A DNA stretch of 64,000 bases from an uncultured Lachnospiraceae bacterium (GCA_949502235.1 CATBDC010000007.1:58465-122464), one strand, 5' to 3'; counted from the first letter of the stretch, positions 25,144-34,248 are shown. A program made the numbers and translations. The notes: generated by a model not told the origin, from the sequence alone.

Positions 25144-25926
25144 TTACTTTGCCTCGTGCGCAGCTTTCGCATCCCGGATAAGCTTATCGAATTTGTCTGC
25201 CTGCCATGCGGCGCGTCCGGTAAACAGCCCATCGATAGAAGGCTGTACAATAAGCTCGTTTGCATTTCCCGGGTTAACGCTTCCGCCGTATAATACGGGA
25301 ATTGTCTCGGAGGCATCGCCGAAAATCTCGTGGAGGCAGTTCTTAATTACCTTGTGCATCTCCTCTGCATAATCTGCGGAAGCGGGAGTTCCGTTTACGC
25401 CGATAGACCATACCGGCTCATAGGCAACCCAGATATTCGGAACCTGTGATACAGGTACGTCATGGAAGCCTACCTTTAACTGGGTGCGCAGAACCTCCGG
25501 GCTGATGCCGAAATTTTTTTCCTCTGCAGTCTCTCCGATACACAGAAGGGTGGTAAAGCCGTGATTTAAAGCAGCCTTTACCTTTTTATTTTCCTCTGCG
25601 TCAGTCTCACCGAATACATGTCTTCTCTCTGAATGACCGATCATAACAAGGTCAAGGCCTAATTCCTTTAGCATAACCGGGGATATCTCTCCGGTAAACT
25701 GACCCTCGTCCTCCCAGCACATATTCTGTGCGCCCAGCTTTACAAAGCTTCTGTCCACTTTCTTTGTGGCGCTCTCCAGGGTGGTGTAGGAGGGGATGAT
25801 GAATAACTCTATTTCGTCCCGGCTGATGTCCTTTGTGTTCTCTACCAGCGCCTGGAGATAGCTGACGGTTTCTTCGATAGTTTTGTACATTTTTAAATTG
25901 CTTCCAAAGTATAATTTTTTGTTCAT
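25144..25926 (-). CDS. tpiA: Triosephosphate isomerase family protein, divergent
   Basis: The 260-residue protein has the TIM fold with catalytic Asn and Lys in FGSNLKMYKT, His in MIGHSERRHVF, Glu in VAYEPVWSIG, and the phosphate loop YGGSVNPGN. The flexible loop 6 reads VNGTPAS instead of the canonical TGKTAT type. That divergence is shared with TIM homologues acting on other ketose phosphates, such as erythrulose-1-phosphate isomerases (EryH/LerI) and TpiA2 proteins. Standard glycolytic activity is thus not assured. It closes the sugar island on the opposite strand. Confidence 0.85.
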   Translation of the reverse strand: MNKKLYFGSNLKMYKTIEETVSYLQALVENTKDISRDEIELFIIPSYTTLESATKKVDRSFVKLGAQNMCWEDEGQFTGEISPVMLKELGLDLVMIGHSERRHVFGETDAEENKKVKAALNHGFTTLLCIGETAEEKNFGISPEVLRTQLKVGFHDVPVSQVPNIWVAYEPVWSIGVNGTPASADYAEEMHKVIKNCLHEIFGDASETIPVLYGGSVNPGNANELIVQPSIDGLFTGRAAWQADKFDKLIRDAKAAHEAK

Positions 25927-25969
25927 GGGAATCTCCTTTTTCTATGTTTTTGTATTGCTTTTCGTCTGA

Positions 25970-26449
25970 TTATTCTGGGTAATTCAGCCTGTCATCCGTA
26001 ATGTTATGAAGTACTTCGGATAAGAATTTCCTGGCAAGATATTTTGCCATGGGAAGATTCATGTCCAGGTAATTTCCGCAGTCCTTTGCGCACGCGCCGG
26101 GAACCTCGCCCTCAAAATCTGCGATGAAGGTGTACATTTCCTGCATCAGGGGCACGATATCCCGGGAGGTGTATTCTCCGGCAAGGAGAAGATAAAAGCC
26201 GGTGCGGCAGCCCATGGGCCCGAAGTAAACAGTTTTTGCGCTATACTCCGCATGATTGCGGAGGAAGGTTGCGGCAAGATGCTCGATGGTGTGCATCTCT
26301 GCAGTATTCATGACAGGCTCATCATTGGGGCTTGTCATGCGCAGATCAAAGGTGGTGACAGGATGTCCCTCTACATAGTCGATACGGGATACATAGACGC
26401 CGGGCTTAAGCTTTAAATGGTCTATGGTGAAGCTTGTGATTTTTTCCAT
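25970..26449 (-). CDS. luxS: S-ribosylhomocysteine lyase
   Basis: The 159-residue enzyme cleaves S-ribosylhomocysteine to homocysteine and DPD, the autoinducer-2 precursor. The metal ligands are His53 and His57 in HTIEHLAATF and Cys124 in CAKDCGNY; the catalytic Cys81 is in GCRTGFY. The length matches the family. It has its own promoter with an extended -10 box at 26518-26523, and a palindromic repeat lies in the 5' leader. Confidence 0.97.
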   Translation of the reverse strand: MEKITSFTIDHLKLKPGVYVSRIDYVEGHPVTTFDLRMTSPNDEPVMNTAEMHTIEHLAATFLRNHAEYSAKTVYFGPMGCRTGFYLLLAGEYTSRDIVPLMQEMYTFIADFEGEVPGACAKDCGNYLDMNLPMAKYLARKFLSEVLHNITDDRLNYPE

Positions 26450-26469
26450 AATATGACTCCTTTTGCTTT

Positions 26470-26496
26470 GTTACTGCTCACTTCGTTCACAGTAAC
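26470..26496. repeat. Palindromic intergenic repeat upstream of luxS
   Basis: GTTACTG (26470-26476) and CAGTAAC (26490-26496) enclose CTCACTTCGTTCA; read on the minus strand it matches the copy at 24048. It falls within the luxS 5' untranslated region. Confidence 0.7.
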
Positions 26497-26517
26497 TTTG
26501 TTTTTAATGTTTTTTCT

Positions 26518-26523
26518 ATTATA
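26518..26523 (-). promoter_or_regulatory. Extended -10 promoter of luxS
   Basis: On the minus strand the sequence reads TTTTTGTGGTATAAT, with TATAAT at 26523-26518 preceded by TGG. The -35 region is poor, as expected for an extended -10 promoter. The same TTTTGTGGTATAAT occurs before the thioesterase gene. Confidence 0.55.
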
Positions 26524-26635
26524 CCACAAAAAGAAATGAAAAGCAGTAAAAGATATGTTATACTTGTTAGTGTTCACGCAAAACTTTACGGGTGGAAATT
26601 ATTTTTGTCCATGGTAAGGGAGGAAGGAAGAGAAA

Positions 26636-27265
26636 ATGAAGCTATATCTTGTGAGACACGGAGAGACAGATTGGAATAAGGAACGAAGGATTCAGGGACA
26701 GGCGGATATTCCGTTAAATGAGTTTGGCAGGCGACTGGCAGAAAAGACAGGAGCCGGGCTTAAGGATATCCCGTTTGCGGTATGCTTCAGCAGCCCCTTA
26801 GGGAGGGCTCTTAAGACGGCAGAGCTGATTCTTGCCGGGCGGGACGTGCCTGTGATTACCGATAAAAGGATTGAAGAGATGGCTTTCGGCCAGTGGGAGG
26901 GGAAATGCTGTTCTAAAGAAGGGTGGGAGCTTCCCAGGCGTTTTCAGGCATTTTTTGACGATCCGGCGCATTATGAGCCAGCTGAAGGCGGAGAGAATTT
27001 CTTAGAGGTCCGGACAAGGACGGGGGAGTTTCTTGAGTGGCTTAAAGGCCAGAAGCAGTATGAAGATAAAAATGTGCTGATCACAACCCACGGGGCGGCA
27101 CTTTCCGGGATGCTTAATTATATAAAGGGTAAGCCCCTTAGTGAGTACTGGGGGCAGGGTGTACATAAGAACTGTGCCGTGACAGAGGCAGAGGTTTTGG
27201 ACGGAAGATTTCGGATATTGTCGGAGAATAAGGTTTATTATGACGATGTCGTAAAGCCATGGTAG
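26636..27265 (+). CDS. Histidine phosphatase family protein (phosphoglycerate mutase-like)
   Basis: The 209-residue protein has the branch-1 histidine phosphatase signature LVRHGETDWN with nucleophile His8 or 9, the Arg in SSPLGRALKTA, and the second catalytic His in VLITTHGAALSGM. Family members dephosphorylate various small phosphates, and the name phosphoglycerate mutase is often wrong for this group. The site AGGGAGGAAGG precedes the start. The RM gene begins only 16 bases after its stop. Confidence 0.9.
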   Translation: MKLYLVRHGETDWNKERRIQGQADIPLNEFGRRLAEKTGAGLKDIPFAVCFSSPLGRALKTAELILAGRDVPVITDKRIEEMAFGQWEGKCCSKEGWELPRRFQAFFDDPAHYEPAEGGENFLEVRTRTGEFLEWLKGQKQYEDKNVLITTHGAALSGMLNYIKGKPLSEYWGQGVHKNCAVTEAEVLDGRFRILSENKVYYDDVVKPW

Positions 27266-27281
27266 AAAAAGGAGTAACCGC

Positions 27282-30200
27282 ATGAAAAAAGCCGAAAAGA
27301 CAGCGGCAGATCTGGATAAAGTGGTAAACCAGCTTTTTGAAGGTGACTGTCTTGAGTATATGAACAGGATACCTGATGGAAGTGTAGACATGATTCTTTG
27401 CGATCTGCCATATGGAATGACACAAAATCAATGGGACTGTTATATTCCGTTAGAGGAATTGTGGAAGCAGTATAACCGGGTTATCAAACCAAATGGAGCG
27501 ATTGTATTAACGTCAAATGGAGTTTTTACCGCAAAATTGATTTTAAGCCAGCCTGGTATCTATAAATATAAGTGGGTATGGGAAAAATCAAAGCCAACGA
27601 ATTTTCTCAATGCGAAAAAACAGCCCCTTAGGAAACATGAGGATGTGTGTGTATTTTATAAAAAGCAGCCTGTCTATCACCCGCAGATGACCAAGGGCGA
27701 GCCTTATGATAAAGGAATAAGAAAGAATCAGTTAAGCGGCAGCTACGGAGATTTCGAACCGGTCCATGTGGCGAGCGGCGGAGAGCGGTATCCGACAGAT
27801 ATCATATATGTTAAGACAGCTGAATCAGAGGGGGCCGTGCTTCATCCGACACAGAAGCCGATAGAGCTGGGAAGATACATGATACGGACTTATACCAATC
27901 CGGGGGATATAGTGTTGGATAACACATTTGGCAGCGGTTCTTTTTTAGTTGCGGCCCTGATGGAAGGAAGAAATTTTATCGGAATCGAGAAGAATGAAAA
28001 TGTCGCATTATTTAAGAAAGAAGAGATTGATTATATAGATGTTGCAAAAAAAAGATTGTTTTCAGCCTGGGAGCAGTTGGATCAAGCGACTCGTAAGTAT
28101 ATCAAGGAGATAAATCTCATCTCTGAATTTAAGGGGAGAAGGAGTATGGGCACAATTATCAGGCGTAATGAGAGAAGCTGGGCGATTGTTATTATTTCAG
28201 AAATAAGGGCAATGCTTGGAAAGCTGGACTTAAGAATTAAAAGCGCAGGCGGGGAAAGTACACTTTCTGTAAATAAAAAGAGTATGTTCCCGGATGTTCT
28301 GCTATATGAGGATGAGGCACAGAATAAGATACTGCAGGGCTGGGAGCTTAAAATGCCTGATGTTTCAATTACAGATGAAGCCCTCATAAAGGATGCTGCC
28401 AGAAAGGCAGAGGCTTTAGGGTTAAATAGTTTTGTAATCTGGAATTTTACATATGGAAAATTGTATGTGAAAAACGGGGAGGGAGCTTTTGAAGAAGCCA
28501 AAGTATGGAGCGGAACAAATCATATAAAAAGCCGTGATGACGTGGCTTTATATAAAACAGAATGGCTTCCTGTTATAAAGGATATTGTGCTTACAGTAAA
28601 TGATTTCTTAGTAAGCGGAACAATATGCACTTCATCCATTGAAGCAACAATATCTGACGGGCTCATGACAGAAATCATTCAGAGAAATAAGGAGATGGTG
28701 GCAGAAAAGCTCGCTTTTGAGGTAAGCCGCAATATGGAGATGGAAAGCCGTCTTAAAGTATGGTGGAAGACCTTTCACGAGGAATATGACAAAGATGAAA
28801 GCAGTATGTATCTGGCTTACGCCAAATCTATTTTACTGAACTGGATAAACAGAATCATGTTTGCCAATACGATAAAAAAATACCATAACTGTGCCCGCAG
28901 GATAGAGCTGATTGATAATAGGACTACTCCGGGGGACGGGAACATGATTATAGATGAAATCATAAAAGAGGGAGATTTCTATAATGTATTCAAGAAATTA
29001 GAATATAATGATGTTCTGCCGGAAGAGACATGGATAGATATTGTAGATTATAATCAGTTTTTGATTGAAAATAAGATAGAAAAAATTGATCAGACAGCTT
29101 TGCAGGAAATTCTGGAAAAGACAGTTCATACGGCAAAGAGGGAGATAAGAGGACAGTTTGCTACGCCTTATTATCTGGCAGATTTGCTTTGTCAGATAAC
29201 AGTCCGCAGCTGGAATGATGAGTGCGCGGATTTGTGTGCAGGAACCGGCACGATTGCAAAAGCAGTAATTAAAAATAAGACGGAAAGGCTGCATCATCCA
29301 AAGAAGGCGTTCGAAACTACATGGATAGCAGATAAATTTGCATATCCATTGCAAATTGCCAATATTGCTGTGACAAATATAGAGGCACTTAATATTCCAT
29401 TAAATATTTTCCAGTCAGATGTATTTTCTGTGGATACCGGGGATAAAGTGGAAATAAGGAGTCCGGTTGACGGCAGCAAAATTGAGAAAGAGATTCCTGC
29501 TTTTGGAGCTATTGTCTCTAATTTGCCATTTGTTGAGTATAACAAAATTGCTTTGGATGAGATAGATTTTATTTTGGAATATAAACAGGAGATAAAAAGC
29601 AATACGGGCATAACCTTTAATTCCGGTAAGACAGATTTATACAACTTTATTCCTTTTAAATTGCATGAGCTATTGGCAGACAATGGCAGGCTGGGTGTTA
29701 TTTTATCAAATTCATGGCTGGGTACGGATATTGGAAAAAAGTTTTTTAATGCCCTGGAGTACTACTATCATATACATGCAGTCGTAATGAGTAATCGTAA
29801 ACGATGGTTTCACAATGCAGATGTTGTTGCGGTTATGCTTATATTGGAGAAAAAGAAAATTGACATACCGGATTCAAATGGAGAGGTGAGATTCTGGCTG
29901 GTAAATAAAGATCTGGGGAATATTGAAGCAGACGGAAGAGAGACAGTTATTAACAGTATCGTGCTTGGAGAGGAAATAGATCGTGAGACGGCGGCAATGA
30001 AAAAGTATTCCATTGAAATGATTGAAAGAATTTTGAGTAATGGTCTTACAATGAACACCCTTTTTCATGATGTGTCATGGATAAATGAGCTGCGGGACTG
30101 CCTGATACCAATCGGAGAGATCTTTACAGTGAAAAGAGGCGAGCGAAGAGGATGGAATGAATTATTTTATCCCGGACCTGAAAGCGGAATTGAAAGCGAA

Positions 30201-30899
30201 TATATAAAGCCGGTATTGAAAAACCCATCATTTCTAAAGTCATTTACAGCGCGGACTGATATTACCGCGTTTTGCTGCCATAAATCGAAAGAGGAGTTAA
30301 GAGAGGCAGGACATACGGGAGCACTGCGCTGGATTGAAAAATTTGAGAATATAAAAAATGGAGCGGGAAAAGCGTTACCGGCCGCTTTAAAAAGATCCGG
30401 CTGCTACTGGTATGAAATGGATGATGCCACAAAGGCTGATTTTGTGACAGCTCTTAATCCGGATAAGCGCTTGTTTGTGGCAAAATTTGATAAGAGTACA
30501 TTTGTTGACCAGCGATTTACAAGAATGCTGTTTAAGGATACGGATGTGTCAGCAGATTTATTACATGCATTACTTAATTCGCTGTATGGTATGTTTGCAA
30601 TTGAGGCAATTGGTTTTGGACGTGGTCTGGGAGTGCTGGATGCAAGCAGCACAAAGCTGAAAAAAATGTATATGATAAACCCGCGGCTTATATCAGAAAA
30701 AGACGCGGAAGAAATTGTTAATTTGTTTAATAAGATGAAAGACCGCAATGTGATGGATACGGAGAATGAATTAAGAGATAGTGTAAGAGAAGAATTTGAC
30801 CGTAAGGTTCTGGCTGCCATAGGACATGGAAATTTATATGAACGCATAAAAAATTCATTATTGTCTATGCAGCATACCCGTCATACGGTAAATGAATAA
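27282..30899 (+). CDS. Restriction-modification fusion: beta-class methylase, PD-ExK nuclease, gamma-class N6-adenine methylase, specificity region
   Basis: The 1205-residue chain begins with a complete beta-class DNA methyltransferase (about 15-260): motif IV DLPYG (41-45) precedes motif I DNTFGSGSF (213-221). Next comes a PD-(D/E)XK nuclease core, FPDVLLY (336-342) then GWELK with Glu355 and Lys357. A second, gamma-class methylase follows, GQFATPYYLADLL (624-636), ADLCAGTGT (649-657) and catalytic SNLPF (746-750). A C-terminal region (about 900-1205) is a likely target-recognition domain. Nuclease-methylase-TRD is the type IIG order; the N-terminal extra methylase is unusual. It is AT-richer than its neighbours and sits between phosphatase and trpS with 16- and 35-base gaps. 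Confidence 0.82.
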   Translation: MKKAEKTAADLDKVVNQLFEGDCLEYMNRIPDGSVDMILCDLPYGMTQNQWDCYIPLEELWKQYNRVIKPNGAIVLTSNGVFTAKLILSQPGIYKYKWVWEKSKPTNFLNAKKQPLRKHEDVCVFYKKQPVYHPQMTKGEPYDKGIRKNQLSGSYGDFEPVHVASGGERYPTDIIYVKTAESEGAVLHPTQKPIELGRYMIRTYTNPGDIVLDNTFGSGSFLVAALMEGRNFIGIEKNENVALFKKEEIDYIDVAKKRLFSAWEQLDQATRKYIKEINLISEFKGRRSMGTIIRRNERSWAIVIISEIRAMLGKLDLRIKSAGGESTLSVNKKSMFPDVLLYEDEAQNKILQGWELKMPDVSITDEALIKDAARKAEALGLNSFVIWNFTYGKLYVKNGEGAFEEAKVWSGTNHIKSRDDVALYKTEWLPVIKDIVLTVNDFLVSGTICTSSIEATISDGLMTEIIQRNKEMVAEKLAFEVSRNMEMESRLKVWWKTFHEEYDKDESSMYLAYAKSILLNWINRIMFANTIKKYHNCARRIELIDNRTTPGDGNMIIDEIIKEGDFYNVFKKLEYNDVLPEETWIDIVDYNQFLIENKIEKIDQTALQEILEKTVHTAKREIRGQFATPYYLADLLCQITVRSWNDECADLCAGTGTIAKAVIKNKTERLHHPKKAFETTWIADKFAYPLQIANIAVTNIEALNIPLNIFQSDVFSVDTGDKVEIRSPVDGSKIEKEIPAFGAIVSNLPFVEYNKIALDEIDFILEYKQEIKSNTGITFNSGKTDLYNFIPFKLHELLADNGRLGVILSNSWLGTDIGKKFFNALEYYYHIHAVVMSNRKRWFHNADVVAVMLILEKKKIDIPDSNGEVRFWLVNKDLGNIEADGRETVINSIVLGEEIDRETAAMKKYSIEMIERILSNGLTMNTLFHDVSWINELRDCLIPIGEIFTVKRGERRGWNELFYPGPESGIESEYIKPVLKNPSFLKSFTARTDITAFCCHKSKEELREAGHTGALRWIEKFENIKNGAGKALPAALKRSGCYWYEMDDATKADFVTALNPDKRLFVAKFDKSTFVDQRFTRMLFKDTDVSADLLHALLNSLYGMFAIEAIGFGRGLGVLDASSTKLKKMYMINPRLISEKDAEEIVNLFNKMKDRNVMDTENELRDSVREEFDRKVLAAIGHGNLYERIKNSLLSMQHTRHTVNE

Positions 30900-30934
30900 C
30901 TATGCTTAAGGAGCAGGAATTGGAGGATAAGAAC

Positions 30935-31939
30935 ATGATAGGTGATAAAAAGGTATTATTCAGCGGAATGCAGGCTACAGGGAATCTGACTCTGGGAAAT
31001 TATCTGGGGGCCCTTAAGAACTGGGTGACTTTAAGCGATGAGTACGAATGTTTTTACAGCGTGGTAGATATGCATTCCATAACAGTCCGTCAGGATCCGG
31101 CAGTTTTAAGAAAGAGGGCAAGGGCTCTTCTTACTCTTTACATTGCCGCAGGGCTTGACCCGGAGAAGAACTGTATTTATTATCAGTCCCATGTGTCAGG
31201 ACACGCGGAGCTTGCGTGGATTCTTAACTGCTTTACCTATATGGGTGAGCTGAACCGGATGACCCAGTTTAAGGATAAGTCCGCAAAGCATGCGGATAAT
31301 ATTAATGCGGGACTTTTTACCTATCCGGTACTGATGGCTGCGGATATCCTTCTCTATCAGGCGGATGTGGTTCCGGTGGGTATAGACCAGATGCAGCATC
31401 TGGAGATCACGAGGGATATTGCAGAGCGTTTTAACAATATATACGGGGATGTATTTACCATTCCCGAGGCGTATATCGGGAAGGTGGGCGCAAAAATCAT
31501 GAGCCTTCAGGATCCGTCAAAGAAGATGTCAAAGTCAGATGAGAATCCAAATGCAAGTATTTATCTTATGGATGATCCGGATACTGTTATGCGGAAATGT
31601 AAGCGCGCGGTGACAGATTCCGAGGCGCAGATTCTATACCGGGAGGAGCAGCTGGGAGTGAAGAACCTGATCGATATTTACAGCGCATGCACAGGAAAGA
31701 AACCGGAGGAGGTCGTAAGGGAATTTGACGGAAAGGGCTACGGAGACTTTAAGGCAGCGGTAGGAGAGGCGGTCGTCTCGGTGCTTAAGCCGCTGCAGGA
31801 TGAGGCAGCGCGTCTTGAGAAGGATAAGGCCTATCTTGACGGCGTCATAAAGAATAATGCAGAAAAGGCAGGATATTTTGCAAATAAGACACTTAGAAAG
31901 GTGCAGAAGAAGGTAGGTTTTCCGGAACGGGTGCGGTAA
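30935..31939 (+). CDS. trpS: Tryptophan-tRNA ligase
   Basis: The 334-residue class I synthetase charges tRNA-Trp. The nucleotide-binding signature is in SGMQATGNLTLGNYLGAL, where TLGN replaces HIGH, and the KMSKS loop is KKMSKSDENP. The start is ATG at 30935 behind GGAGG (30922-30926); an ATG eleven codons earlier lacks a site. No T-box leader is visible because the RM gene ends 35 bases upstream, so expression probably depends on upstream transcription or on a promoter inside the RM gene. Confidence 0.96.
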   Translation: MIGDKKVLFSGMQATGNLTLGNYLGALKNWVTLSDEYECFYSVVDMHSITVRQDPAVLRKRARALLTLYIAAGLDPEKNCIYYQSHVSGHAELAWILNCFTYMGELNRMTQFKDKSAKHADNINAGLFTYPVLMAADILLYQADVVPVGIDQMQHLEITRDIAERFNNIYGDVFTIPEAYIGKVGAKIMSLQDPSKKMSKSDENPNASIYLMDDPDTVMRKCKRAVTDSEAQILYREEQLGVKNLIDIYSACTGKKPEEVVREFDGKGYGDFKAAVGEAVVSVLKPLQDEAARLEKDKAYLDGVIKNNAEKAGYFANKTLRKVQKKVGFPERVR

Positions 31940-31955
31940 AAAGGAAGGGAGTATT

Positions 31956-33533
31956 ATGGGCATTTATGTAAATCCGGGGAATACAGCATTTAAAGAGGCT
32001 GTAAATTCAATGATTTATGTAGATAAAACAGGCTTGGTTTCATGCATGAATCGTGTGATGAATACAAGAGAAAAGAATGTTTGTGTCAGCAGGCCGCGCC
32101 GTTTTGGAAAATCCATGGCGGCGGACATGCTGTCTGCATACTACAGCAAGGGCTGCGATTCTTCTGAACTGTTTGCCGGGCGGAAAGCCAAGAAAGATGA
32201 GGCTTTTAAAACACATTTGAATCAGCATAATGTAATCCGTCTGGATATACAGCGTTTTTTGTTTGATGAATCGCATATTGATATTCTGGTTGACAGAATT
32301 CAGGAAGTGGTGATCAAAGAGTTACAGTTCATCTATGACGGCTGCTTTCATATGGATCAGTATGGGCTGCCCAGTGTTTTGGAGCAGATCTATGCAAATA
32401 CAGGAGAAGGGTTTGTTTTTGTTATCGATGAGTGGGATTGTGTGTTCCGGCTTGCAAAAGAACGGGAAGACTGCCAGCAGAAGTATCTCAATTTTTTAAG
32501 AGGACTCTTGAAGGGCTCCGATTATGTGGAACTGGCATATATGACAGGGATTCTTCCTATAAAAAAATATGGCGATCATTCTGCCATCAATATTTTTGAC
32601 GAATACTCTATGATTGATTCCGCAGGCTTGTCGGAATATTTCGGTTTTACAGAGAAAGAGGTTGCAGATTTGTGCAGTGAGAATCATGTGGAGTTTTCAG
32701 AAGTGCAGAAATGGTATGACGGATACCTTTTAAGCGGAATGCATATCTATAATCCCAAGTCTGTTGTGGATGTTATGCGGCGGAGAAAGATTAAAAGCTA
32801 CTGGACCGGAACAGAAACATATGAGGCTTTGAAGATTTATATTGATAAAAATTTTGATGGTCTTAAGGAGTCTGTTGTGGAAATGCTGGGAAATCGCAGA
32901 TGTAAAATAAATACGCGGAAATTCCAGAATGACATGACGACATTTAAAACAAAGGACGATGTGCTTACACTTTTAATTCATCTTGGATATCTGGCTTATG
33001 ACGAGGAAGAGGAAGAGGCATTTATCCCTAACCGGGAGATAGAACAGGAATTTCTAAATGCCGTGGATGAGCCGGGGTGGGATGGGTTGATACAGGCACT
33101 GAACCGTTCAGAGGAATTGCTTAATCGTACATGGGAGCTGGATGGAAAAGCAGTAGCGGACGGTATTGCCTTAATTCATAATGAAACTGCTTCAATATTA
33201 AAATATAATGATGAAAATTCTCTCACCTGTACAGTTTTGATGTCATATTACAGTGCCAAGACATATTATCTGAATCCGGTTCTTGAGCTTCCGTCTGGAA
33301 AAGGCTTTGCAGATGTAGTTTATCTTCCAAGGCAAAATGTAGACCGTCCGGCTCTGGTAGTAGAGCTTAAGTGGGATAAATCTGCAGAAGGCGCAGTCAG
33401 ACAGATTAAAGATAAGGAGTATGCTGCGTGGATTCAACAATATACAGGAGATATACTGCTTGTTGGGATTAATTATGATAAAGAAAAAAAGGTTCATGAA
33501 TGTATAATTGAGAAATGTGTAAAAGTGCGGTAG
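31956..33533 (+). CDS. AAA-ATPase-like / DUF1703 PD-(D/E)XK nuclease protein (copy 1)
   Basis: The 525-residue protein starts NPGNTAFKEAVNSMIYVDKTGL, then shows Walker A-like SRPRRFGKS (about residues 45-53) and Walker B FVFVIDEWD (about 153-161). A C-terminal nuclease-like core LVVELKWDKSAEGAVRQIKD is at about 467. This AAA-ATPase_like plus DUF1703 pairing is a multi-copy family in gut Firmicutes and Bacteroidetes with unproven function. It follows trpS by 16 bases and has its own terminator. Codon use is AT-richer than trpS. Confidence 0.87.
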   Translation: MGIYVNPGNTAFKEAVNSMIYVDKTGLVSCMNRVMNTREKNVCVSRPRRFGKSMAADMLSAYYSKGCDSSELFAGRKAKKDEAFKTHLNQHNVIRLDIQRFLFDESHIDILVDRIQEVVIKELQFIYDGCFHMDQYGLPSVLEQIYANTGEGFVFVIDEWDCVFRLAKEREDCQQKYLNFLRGLLKGSDYVELAYMTGILPIKKYGDHSAINIFDEYSMIDSAGLSEYFGFTEKEVADLCSENHVEFSEVQKWYDGYLLSGMHIYNPKSVVDVMRRRKIKSYWTGTETYEALKIYIDKNFDGLKESVVEMLGNRRCKINTRKFQNDMTTFKTKDDVLTLLIHLGYLAYDEEEEEAFIPNREIEQEFLNAVDEPGWDGLIQALNRSEELLNRTWELDGKAVADGIALIHNETASILKYNDENSLTCTVLMSYYSAKTYYLNPVLELPSGKGFADVVYLPRQNVDRPALVVELKWDKSAEGAVRQIKDKEYAAWIQQYTGDILLVGINYDKEKKVHECIIEKCVKVR

Positions 33534-33540
33534 TAATTTG

Positions 33541-33572
33541 GGACGGTGTAAAAATACCGTCCTGTTTTATTT
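33541..33572 (+). terminator. Terminator after ATPase copy 1
   Basis: GGACGGT (33541-33547) pairs with ACCGTCC (33556-33562), followed by TGTTTTATTT. The ~90 bases beyond it, up to the convergent gene, hold nothing recognisable. Confidence 0.8.
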
Positions 33573-33661
33573 GGTACTGGAAAATTTTTTATCTGTGCTG
33601 TTGGATTATCATCTTAAAACTTCCGTCCCTCGAACGATACCCCAATCGTACAGGTGGAATT

Positions 33662-34246
33662 TTATCCAGTTCCCAGCATTTTCACCAGCAACGGAACGAT
33701 TACGGATAAAAGCCCAATCCCAAAGACGGCTATTGCGAGAAAACCGCCAAAGGCTCCGGAAAACCGCTTCACCCGGAAGCCCTGCAGGTTCTTCGGATTT
33801 ACCCAGATAGTATAGACCTGCTGCGGTTCATAGTGGGTTTCTATATTGTGCAGGAGATGAATGTCCTCTGAGCAACTCTTTATGGTACGGTTATTTGCCT
33901 GATATTTAAAGATCAGTGTGTAATATTTCCTTCTCCTGAAAAGAGGTTTACCGCGGTACTTGCAGCCTATGTAGGTTCCTTCCATTTTCAGGCTGTAGAA
34001 GAAACCTTTGATAATCAGCCAGAAGCCAAACAAAGTCATGCCGATTCCGATTGGAAGCGGCATGATAAGGACAAGCATAAGGTCAGAGTCCAGGTATCCG
34101 GCGATCTCAAAAAGCAGGGCATAGACTATGAAAAAGGCGGAAATACCATAACCGGCCTTTGAATCATATGCCCCGCTTGTTTTTGCGGCGGCAAATAATA
34201 TGACGCCTAAAAGGAGGAACAGGAATCCGGCAAATTCTATACTCAT
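33662..34246 (-). CDS. DUF3592 domain-containing membrane protein
   Basis: The 194-residue protein has hydrophobic helices near residues 3-20, 30-50, 55-85 and 165-190. Between them is a soluble segment (about 90-160) of DUF3592 type with YYTLIFKYQANNRTI and YTIWVNPKNLQGF. No function is known. It starts two bases after the ABC-F stop, so translation is likely coupled. Confidence 0.8.
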   Translation of the reverse strand: MSIEFAGFLFLLLGVILFAAAKTSGAYDSKAGYGISAFFIVYALLFEIAGYLDSDLMLVLIMPLPIGIGMTLFGFWLIIKGFFYSLKMEGTYIGCKYRGKPLFRRRKYYTLIFKYQANNRTIKSCSEDIHLLHNIETHYEPQQVYTIWVNPKNLQGFRVKRFSGAFGGFLAIAVFGIGLLSVIVPLLVKMLGTG

Positions 34247-34248
34247 AA

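Noticed and set aside
30900..30934. T-box leader before trpS
   Set aside because: Only 35 bases separate it from the RM gene; no room for the stem structures or T-box sequence.
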